This document shows, piece after piece, positions 63,992-64,000 of a stretch of DNA of 64,000 nucleotides (its first letter is position 1; each line of letters opens with the position of its first letter). The notes below the pieces were generated by a model. The model worked only from the letters and a program-made list of their open reading frames with translations. It did not search any database and was not told the origin of the DNA. A program made the translations under genes and the position numbers. Source of the stretch: Hyposmocoma kahamanoa (lineage: Eukaryota; Arthropoda; Insecta; Lepidoptera; Cosmopterigidae); the NCBI RefSeq assembly GCF_003589595.1, contig NW_020654422.1:5174694-5238693 (forward strand). The letters are read 5' to 3'.

Positions 63992-64000
63992 AAGGCTATG

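Larger units (their letters stand above)
63113..64000 (-). mobile_element. CR1-type LINE, runs off the window edge
   Basis: Minus-strand element: RT part at 63991-63728, C-terminus at 63715-63367, then a UTR (ctgagaagaatgagcaaaaa on the plus strand) and the (ttgaat)n terminus. The order and short tandem 3' end are typical of a CR1-like family abundant in Lepidoptera (from memory). An internal deletion between the two coding parts removes about 100-130 codons. The 5' part lies beyond 64000. Confidence 0.83.

Overview
The window looks like intergenic or intronic insect DNA, most probably from a moth or butterfly (Lepidoptera). It is AT-rich and most recognisable material is transposable-element debris. 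The assignment to Lepidoptera is an inference from the repeat types: non-LTR retrotransposons of the Jockey, CR1/L2, RTE and LOA/I groups, mariner transposons, several tRNA-headed SINE families, and a very abundant ~300-bp A-tailed SINE-like family. I found no complete host gene. The only candidate for host coding sequence is a 128-codon minus-strand open frame (2734-3120) that begins at a good splice-acceptor-like site and does not look like any transposon protein I know. Element names used below (S1, A-D, J, R2, R3) are working labels for families seen repeatedly inside this window, not database names.

Layout. 1-262 is a GT/GC-type microsatellite. 339-2510 is a 5'-truncated CR1/Jockey-type LINE on the minus strand. 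2734-3120 is the candidate exon. 3565-4397 is a GC-rich island flanked by an 11-bp direct repeat, next to a tRNA-type SINE (D). 5150-7013 holds three fragments of a Jockey-like LINE (J), the last with a nearly continuous reverse transcriptase. 7.8-38 kb is AT-rich sequence peppered with S1 copies, SINE families A, B and C, the dispersed repeats R2 and R3, two mariners (10600-11761 and 23994-24654), J-family fragments, foldback structures (21702-21758, 26664-26727, 29066-29690), a 20-bp GC-rich minisatellite (30495-30695) and a tandem repeat (35757-36012). 38717-44797 is the most informative block: a LOA/I-type LINE with ORF1, endonuclease, reverse transcriptase and RNase H (38749-44561) sits inside a SINE-A copy with a 13-bp target duplication, and is itself interrupted by another SINE-A copy inside the RT domain. 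44.8-64 kb holds RTE, J and L2-like fragments, a foldback MITE (47688-47886), a (CA)n microsatellite (52897-52975), a ~98-bp tandem repeat (56757-57064), the 5' half of a third mariner (57219-57845), two RTE C-termini (58905-59465) and a CR1-type LINE that runs off the right edge.

How the parts relate. The SINEs carry no coding capacity and would have depended on LINE machinery such as that encoded by the LINE remnants here. Every transposon reading frame I examined is broken by stops, frameshifts, deletions or truncation, with one partial exception: the L2-like RT at 50983-52026 keeps about 347 open codons but lacks its 5' end. The nested insertions give a relative age order: S1 and SINE-B are older than the mariners and the J copy inserted in them, and one SINE-A copy is older than the LOA element, which is older than the SINE-A copy inside it. 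Coordinates of repeat ends are read by eye from comparison between copies in this window and may be off by several bases.
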